NCBI GenBank assembly: GCA_027486835.1
Contig: JAIXOJ010000054.1
Coordinates: 1-42,162 of the forward strand
DNA length: 42,162 bases
Origin: Chitinophagaceae bacterium
GTDB lineage: Bacteria > Bacteroidota > Bacteroidia > Chitinophagales > Chitinophagaceae
Direction: 5' to 3'
This document shows, one piece after another, positions 36,543 through 42,162 of this stretch. The notes under the pieces were generated by a model. It did not search any database and was not told the DNA's origin. It saw only the letters and a program-made list of their open reading frames with translations. The position numbers were made by a program, and so were the translations under genes. Numbering within the stretch: the first letter of the stretch is position 1; each line of letters starts with the position of its first letter.

Positions 36543-39500
36543 ATGAAAAAAATGCTCTTCTGTTGGGTGGTATTTTGCTTGGTTACCACCTCGGTTCTCG
36601 CACAGTTTAAACAGATAAAAGGAAAAGTTTCTGATGACAGTACAGGCTTGGGACTTCCAGCGGCTTCAGTACTATTGGCGGGTGCTAAGTCTGGCGTACA
36701 AACAGATGCCGATGGAAATTTCACCATTAAAGTGCCAGATGATGGTAAAAAACACAGCCTTGTAATTAAATATGTAGGCTACCTCCCTCAAGAAAAACAA
36801 ATCAACGGAGGCACCGTAAATGCCCAACTTAAGAAAGACAGAGAAACCCCTCCAGATGAAGTAATCGTAATTGGTTACCAAACCATCCGTAAGAAAGATG
36901 CGCTCGCTTCAACAGCTTCTGTAGGTGCGAAAGATTTAAAGGATATACCAATTAACTCAGCCGCGGAAGCTTTAAACGGACGTTTAGCTGGTGTTACAGC
37001 TACTACTGCCGAAGGCTCACCAGATGCGCCAGTGTCAATTAGGGTTCGTGGCGGTGGTTCCATTACCCAAGACAATTCACCATTGTATATTGTGGATGGG
37101 GTACAAGTGGAAAATGGCTTGTCAGGAGTGGTGTTGCAAGATATTCAATCTATTGATGTACTAAAAGATGCAGCAGCTACTGCCATTTATGGTGCGAGGG
37201 GTGCTAATGGGGTAATTATTATTACTACCAAAAGTGGAAAGTCTGGTAAACTAAAAGTGAATTATAACGGCTTTGTAAACTGGAAAAAACTACCTAAAAC
37301 CTTAGAGGTGCTAAGCCCTTATGAATTTGTGGTGTACGCTTATGAACATGCGAGAGGTAATGCGGAAGAAACCAGTTCATTTGAAAAGCGATATGGTACT
37401 ACTTGGGATACTCTTAAAGTTTATCAGAATGTAGCGCCTATTAATTGGCAGAAAGAAGTATTAGGTCTAACTGGTTTTGCACAAACCCACAATGTGGGTG
37501 TAAGCGGGGGCACTAAAAAAACAACTTTCAATTTTAGCTATACCAATAATGGTGAAAAAGCCATTGTAAGAAATTCAAGTTATTACCGGAATCAATTGAA
37601 TTTAAAATTGGAACACAAGTTTTCCGACAAATTGAAAGGTGGTCTTACCTCTCGCTACACCAACCAAATTGTATATGGTGTGGGCGTTTCTGATGACAAG
37701 GGTACTTCCTACAGCCGTTTGCGTAATAGCGTAAAGTACCGTCCCTTTCTTACCGCTGGTGTAGCACCAGATGAAATTGATTCCTCATCCATTGGCGAAG
37801 CTGGCAACAACTTATCCTTAATTAACCCCATTATCCTCGCCAATTCAGAATACAGAAAGCGCACTACATCTGCTTTCAACATTGCAGGTAACTTAAGTTA
37901 TACCATCAGGAAGAATTTGACTTTCAGAACCATTTTCAGTTACGATTACAACAGAACTGCCGATAGGCAATTTTCTGATTCTATAACCCCTTTAGCTAAA
38001 CAGCAAAAGGAACTTCCTTTGGTATCGCTTGACACGACCATTAAGAAGACAATTACCAATTCTAACGTATTGACTTATTCCATTAAAGGGTATAAGAAAA
38101 AGCATGACTTTGATTTCCTCGTGGGTGAAGAAACTTATCAATTGTCCACAGATGTAAACTCATATTATTACCGATACCTCCCCAGATTTATTGATAAGGA
38201 TGTAGCATTGAACAATGCTGGAAAATTGGGTGATTCCTCCTTTCCTAATTACCCACAGTTTTCTCAAAATAGAGCAACACAGTTATCTTTTTTTGGTCGC
38301 GTGAATTATTCATTGATGAAAAAGTATCTTTTTTCATTCAACATGCGTGCTGATGGTGCCTCTAAATTTAAAAAGGGAATGCGGTGGGGCTATTTTCCAG
38401 CGGCTTCTTTCGCTTGGAGGGTAAGCAACGAAAAATTTATGAAATCAGTTGATTTTGTAAATGATTTGAAACTAAGGGTTGGCTACGGTATGGTAGGTAA
38501 TAATAGAATTTCTGACTACTTATATTTCACTACTTACAGTCAAAATTTGGCGTATTATGGTCTGGCTAATCAAGTACAATCGGCCTATTTAACCACAGGG
38601 CTTGTAAATGAATTGCTTAAATGGGAAACTACTGTAAACCGCAATATTGGCTTAGATGTGAGTATCTTGAAAAACAGGTTTGATGTGGCGCTTGATGTGT
38701 ATTACAACAACACCAGGGATTTGCTACTTAATGTACCCATCGACCCTACTTATGGTTCCTTAACCCAATTGCAAAACATTGGAAAAACCAGTAACAGAGG
38801 TATTGAGTTGCAATTAAACGCAGTTATCTTAAGAAAGAAAAACACCCTTAACTGGACTGCAAACTTTAATATCTCGAGCAACAGAAACAAGGTAGAAGCA
38901 TTGGGTGTGAACCAATCTAGTTTAACCCCCGCAGCTAGTTGGGGCATTTCCGGACAACAAGCAGATTATAGAACAGTAGTTGGTGATGCAGTAGGTACCA
39001 TGTACGGATTGGTCACCGATGGTTTTTATACGGTAAATGATTTTGACGCCACTCAACTTGCAGGAACTGAGACCTATAAGTATGTCTTGAAGAAAGGGGT
39101 GGTGGATTATAATACTGGTTTTGGTACAGTACCCGTTCAGCCTGGGTACATGAAGTTTAAAGATTTAAACGGTGATGGTGTTGTGGATTTTGTAAACGAT
39201 AGAACCAAAATTGGCAATCCTAATCCTAAATTCACTGGGGGAATGAACCAGCAAATCAGCTACAAGCAATGGGATTTCAGCTTTTTTATTAATTTCTCTT
39301 ACGGAGGTGATGTATATAATGCCAATAAGATTGAATTTACCAATGGTTACACCACCAATTCTAATCTATTGGGCATCATGAAAAACAGATGGAGAACCAT
39401 TGATGAATCAGGCAATGTGGTTCAAAATATTGGTGGGGCTGTTAACGTAAATATTGCACCGGATAAATTGGCCGCTTTAAATGCAGGGGCAACGATGTGG

Positions 39501-39803
39501 CAACCTGTAAAAGGTTCTTCAGGTGCTTATTACACCCATTCTTGGGCTATAGAAGATGCATCGTTTGTGCGTATTAACAACATCAGCTTTGGGTATTCCT
39601 TACCCGTAAAGCAGTGTATTAAATTGCACATTAGCAAATTGCGTTTTTATGGAACAGTAAATAATGTAGCCGTGCTAACTGGATATAGCGGCTATGACCC
39701 AGAAGTAAGTGTTCGTTCCAACAATCCATTAACGCCAGGTTTAGATTATTCTGCCTATCCCAAAAGCCGCTCATTTATCGTTGGCCTTAATTTATCCTTA
39801 TAA
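36543..39803 (+). CDS. SusC-family TonB-dependent outer-membrane transporter
   Basis: 1,086 aa from the ATG at 36543 (MKKMLFCWVV); a longer in-frame start at 36495 would spoil the signal peptide, which is cut after VLA (residue 20). A carboxypeptidase-regulatory-like domain (22-95) is followed by a TonB-box-like EVIVIGYQ (106-113). The plug domain has NSPLYIVDGV and the SusC signature LKDAAATAIYGARGANGVI (207-225). The rest is a 22-strand-type barrel ending in SFIVGLNLSL. It imports glycan fragments in partnership with the SusD protein 20 bp downstream. No glycosidase is in the window to reveal the substrate; the divergent fucose-like cassette suggests a fucosylated glycan. Confidence 0.95.
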   Translation: MKKMLFCWVVFCLVTTSVLAQFKQIKGKVSDDSTGLGLPAASVLLAGAKSGVQTDADGNFTIKVPDDGKKHSLVIKYVGYLPQEKQINGGTVNAQLKKDRETPPDEVIVIGYQTIRKKDALASTASVGAKDLKDIPINSAAEALNGRLAGVTATTAEGSPDAPVSIRVRGGGSITQDNSPLYIVDGVQVENGLSGVVLQDIQSIDVLKDAAATAIYGARGANGVIIITTKSGKSGKLKVNYNGFVNWKKLPKTLEVLSPYEFVVYAYEHARGNAEETSSFEKRYGTTWDTLKVYQNVAPINWQKEVLGLTGFAQTHNVGVSGGTKKTTFNFSYTNNGEKAIVRNSSYYRNQLNLKLEHKFSDKLKGGLTSRYTNQIVYGVGVSDDKGTSYSRLRNSVKYRPFLTAGVAPDEIDSSSIGEAGNNLSLINPIILANSEYRKRTTSAFNIAGNLSYTIRKNLTFRTIFSYDYNRTADRQFSDSITPLAKQQKELPLVSLDTTIKKTITNSNVLTYSIKGYKKKHDFDFLVGEETYQLSTDVNSYYYRYLPRFIDKDVALNNAGKLGDSSFPNYPQFSQNRATQLSFFGRVNYSLMKKYLFSFNMRADGASKFKKGMRWGYFPAASFAWRVSNEKFMKSVDFVNDLKLRVGYGMVGNNRISDYLYFTTYSQNLAYYGLANQVQSAYLTTGLVNELLKWETTVNRNIGLDVSILKNRFDVALDVYYNNTRDLLLNVPIDPTYGSLTQLQNIGKTSNRGIELQLNAVILRKKNTLNWTANFNISSNRNKVEALGVNQSSLTPAASWGISGQQADYRTVVGDAVGTMYGLVTDGFYTVNDFDATQLAGTETYKYVLKKGVVDYNTGFGTVPVQPGYMKFKDLNGDGVVDFVNDRTKIGNPNPKFTGGMNQQISYKQWDFSFFINFSYGGDVYNANKIEFTNGYTTNSNLLGIMKNRWRTIDESGNVVQNIGGAVNVNIAPDKLAALNAGATMWQPVKGSSGAYYTHSWAIEDASFVRINNISFGYSLPVKQCIKLHISKLRFYGTVNNVAVLTGYSGYDPEVSVRSNNPLTPGLDYSAYPKSRSFIVGLNLSL

Positions 39804-39823
39804 AATTATAAAACTTAGTTAGT

Positions 39824-41680
39824 ATGAAATATTTCAATTCTAGTTATGCCAAAATAATTGCATTGCATGTGATTATAGGCTTAGGTTTCACCAGTTGCAA
39901 CAAATACTTAGATCAGCAGCCCGTTACCACTTTTACCACCGAAACGGTGTTCTCCGATGTAAATTCTGCATTCATGGCAGTGGCAGGGGTTTACAGCCGC
40001 CTAACAGGTGACCAAGGGTACGGAAAAGTAATTAGCCTTTATTATCCAATGGATACAGACGAAACCTCTGGTCCTTCAGGCTTTCAAGATGATAGACGGG
40101 GTATTGCGCATTATACCCTTTCTGCTACCAATGGTGAATTGGCAAGACCCTTCAATCAACTGTTCCAAGGTATTGACAATGCCAATGTTTGTTTGGATAA
40201 AATACCACAAATGGGGCTGTACAATAATGGGTCAGAGCAACAAAAAAAACAACTTAGGCGCATGATGGGTGAGGTTTATACCCTTCGTGCTCAATTTTAT
40301 TTTGATGCAATAAAACTATGGGGCGATTTACCGCCACATTTTTCTCCAGCCTATATTCAAGCGGTAAGCAATCCATTTCCTGCACGAATGAATAGAGATT
40401 CATTGTACGACCAAATCATTAGCGACCTAGCAAAAGCGGAAGACCTTGTGCCATGGCGTAATGAGGTTTCCACCATCGGCGATCAGGTGGACGAACGCAT
40501 TACCAAAGGCGTGGTAAAAGGATTGAGGGCAAGAATATCTTTGTTTAGAGGTGGGTATGCGCTAAGAACCGTTGCGCCATCACCCGCTTTGGGGCAAATG
40601 CAAAGGAATAGCGATTACAAAACGTTTTATGAGTATGCCTACAAGGAGTGCAAAGAGATTATTGCTTCTAACCAACATGCCTTAAACCCTAGTTATAAAG
40701 CGTTGTGGAAAGACCAAGTGTGTGCACATGCCATCAGCGATCCTCAAGGAGAATTAATGTTTCAAGCTACCGCAATTGGTGGGGGCGCCACTGCCGATTC
40801 TAAAATTGGTTTCTACAATGGGCCACCCTTGGTTATTGATGCGGCTACCTCTTACGGTACAAAAGGGGTATTTATTGTGCCTACCTATTTCTATTCGTTT
40901 GATACCCTTGATTTACGGAGGGATGTAGCTATTGCCCCCTATAACGTAGGTGCAGATGGTAAAACTAAAATTGGCGTAAGTGCTACTAGTCTTTATGATG
41001 GAAAATATCGTAGAGATTGGATAAGCAATCCTGCTGCCCCATTAGATGCCACTTCATATTTTAGTCTCAAATGGCAAATGCTGCGTTATTCCGATGTGCT
41101 ACTCATGTTTGCAGAAGCGGCCAATGAGCTAAATGGCCCAACTGCTGAGGCTTATGAGGCTATAAATAAAGTAAGAAGAAGAGGATTTGGGCTTCCGATT
41201 GATGTACCAAGCACTGTAGCAGATTTACCCGCTGGGCTTAGCAAAACAGATTTCTTTACGGCCATAGTAAATGAACGTTCTTTTGAATTTGGTGGCGAAG
41301 GTCTCCGTAAATACGATTTAATACGTTGGAATTTATTAGATGTAAAAATTGCAGAAACAATAGCAGCCGTTAATGATTTGGCCAACCTTACAGGCAAGTA
41401 TGCAGGTGTACAAACCTCCGTTTGGTATAACAATAATTCTCAGGCCGATGATAATAGTCTATGGGCTAGTTCTTTTTTCGTGAAGCCAAGTGGTACGCCA
41501 CCTAATAGTACTAAAATTACTTTTATCAGTAGTTCTAATTTAACAAAAGCGTATTCTGATCCTACTAGTACCTCAAGAAGATATGCGAATGGATTTACCC
41601 ATAATAAACACCAGTTATTACCCATTCCACAGTCAGTACTCGATGCGAGCTATGCTTTTACCCAAAACCCTGGTTACTAA
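39824..41680 (+). CDS. SusD/RagB-family glycan-binding lipoprotein
   Basis: 618 aa. Signal peptide with lipid-attachment Cys25 (GFTSC), so it is a surface lipoprotein. The body has the SusD pattern: NKYLDQQPVT after the lipid site, TPR-like helices (EVYTLRAQFYFDAIKLWGDLPPHF), WQMLRYSDVLLMFAEAANEL, NKVRRRGFG, FTAIVNERSFEFGGEGLRKYDLIRWN and a C-terminal HKHQLLPIPQSVLDA-type end. It caps the upstream SusC barrel and binds the glycan outside the cell. Last gene of the operon, followed by a strong terminator. Confidence 0.95.
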   Translation: MKYFNSSYAKIIALHVIIGLGFTSCNKYLDQQPVTTFTTETVFSDVNSAFMAVAGVYSRLTGDQGYGKVISLYYPMDTDETSGPSGFQDDRRGIAHYTLSATNGELARPFNQLFQGIDNANVCLDKIPQMGLYNNGSEQQKKQLRRMMGEVYTLRAQFYFDAIKLWGDLPPHFSPAYIQAVSNPFPARMNRDSLYDQIISDLAKAEDLVPWRNEVSTIGDQVDERITKGVVKGLRARISLFRGGYALRTVAPSPALGQMQRNSDYKTFYEYAYKECKEIIASNQHALNPSYKALWKDQVCAHAISDPQGELMFQATAIGGGATADSKIGFYNGPPLVIDAATSYGTKGVFIVPTYFYSFDTLDLRRDVAIAPYNVGADGKTKIGVSATSLYDGKYRRDWISNPAAPLDATSYFSLKWQMLRYSDVLLMFAEAANELNGPTAEAYEAINKVRRRGFGLPIDVPSTVADLPAGLSKTDFFTAIVNERSFEFGGEGLRKYDLIRWNLLDVKIAETIAAVNDLANLTGKYAGVQTSVWYNNNSQADDNSLWASSFFVKPSGTPPNSTKITFISSSNLTKAYSDPTSTSRRYANGFTHNKHQLLPIPQSVLDASYAFTQNPGY

Positions 41681-41719
41681 AGAAGTCAATCATAAGACAA
41701 ACACATAGAAAACAAAAAG

Positions 41720-41758
41720 GACACCCAAGGGGCAAATGCTTCTTGGGTGTCTTTTTTT
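41720..41758 (+). terminator. Rho-independent terminator of the SusC/SusD operon
   Basis: A 10-bp stem GACACCCAAG (41720-41729) pairs with CTTGGGTGTC (41742-41751), followed by seven T residues. It lies 39 bases after the SusD stop. Confidence 0.92.
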
Positions 41759-41920
41759 ATGCAAGTATAGTTTCCTAATTGGCTGAATACGCCCACAGAC
41801 TTTTCCGATTCTTTATTCCATTGGCAAAAAGCTCTACTGATTTGACAAAAAAGTATCAGCTTATCAATAGGGTAGGAGGCGGTTTATTGAGTATAACGGT
41901 TGGTAATCTATACAATATGG

Positions 41921-42162
41921 TTGGTTTACAAGAGATACGGGATGTTTACTAAAAATACGGGTGGTTTACCAGAAATACGGCTGATTTACCAGCAACACGG
42001 GTGATTTTACCAGAAATACAGGTGATTTACCAGAAACACGGGTGATTTTACCAGAAATACAGGTGATTTACCAGAAACACGGGTGATTTTACCAGAAACA
42101 CGGATGATTTTACCAGAAACACGGATGATTTTACCAGAAATACAGGTGATTTACCAGCAACA
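41921..42162. repeat. Mixed 20/21-bp tandem repeat array 3
   Basis: Eleven full units and a 17-bp partial one, running off the right edge. The first four units (41921-42000) are 20 bp. From 42001, units of 21 bp (GTGATTTTACC...) and 20 bp (GTGATTTACC...) mix, differing by one T. Segments 42001-42041 and 42042-42082 are identical 41-bp dimers, a second-order repeat. The unit is roughly GTGATTTACCAGAAACACGG and is unrelated to arrays 1 and 2. The alternating 20 and 21 bp lengths shift any reading frame, so the array is non-coding. Confidence 0.95.

Overview
The window looks like a chromosomal segment of a low-GC member of the Bacteroidota, probably of the Chitinophagaceae type. This rests on a SusC/SusD pair, type IX secretion (T9SS) type B C-terminal domains, a PorP/SprF homologue, a PorE-like OmpA protein, weak Shine-Dalgarno sites and a few TAnnTTTG-type -7 boxes. 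The family-level placement is inference. No rRNA, tRNA, CRISPR array or transposase was recognised.

Layout. (1) 1-356: a 21-bp tandem array running off the left edge. (2) 966-17485 (+): a surface and secretion cluster. Two tandem paralogous giant proteins (1,696 and 2,618 aa) carry FN3-like, IgGFc-binding-like and PKD domains and end in type B T9SS signals. They are followed by a PorP/SprF protein and a TPR/beta-propeller/OmpA protein, and the cluster closes with a 12-bp-stem terminator. The SprB/SprF precedent suggests the last two help secrete or anchor the first two. (3) 17594-19144 (-): a small outer-membrane barrel and an alpha/beta hydrolase. (4) 19266-27571 (-): a defence island. It holds a UPF0175/DUF3368 toxin-antitoxin pair and a compact five-gene type I restriction-modification operon: fused HsdM-HsdS, a glycine-zipper protein, a Zeta-toxin-like kinase, a minimal nucleotidyltransferase and HsdR. 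Four-base or one-base overlaps and 10-11 bp gaps suggest one mRNA. (5) 27842-28114: a second, unrelated 21-bp array beside a gene of unknown function. (6) 29541-31590 (+): a serine beta-lactamase-like hydrolase and a complete S1/P1 nuclease. (7) 31777-35962 (-): a fucose-type cassette (FucP-like symporter, mutarotase, fuconolactonase-like amidohydrolase, aldo/keto reductase), with two perfect palindromes in its spacers. (8) 36543-41680 (+): a divergent SusC/SusD pair with a strong terminator. (9) 41921-42162: a third array with mixed 20/21-bp period, running off the right edge.

The two best candidates for something undescribed are the kinase/nucleotidyltransferase/glycine-zipper cargo inside the type I operon, and the three sequence-unrelated arrays that share a period of about 21 bp (two helical turns). 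The evidence that the third array is non-coding is direct, because its 20-bp units shift the reading frame repeatedly.
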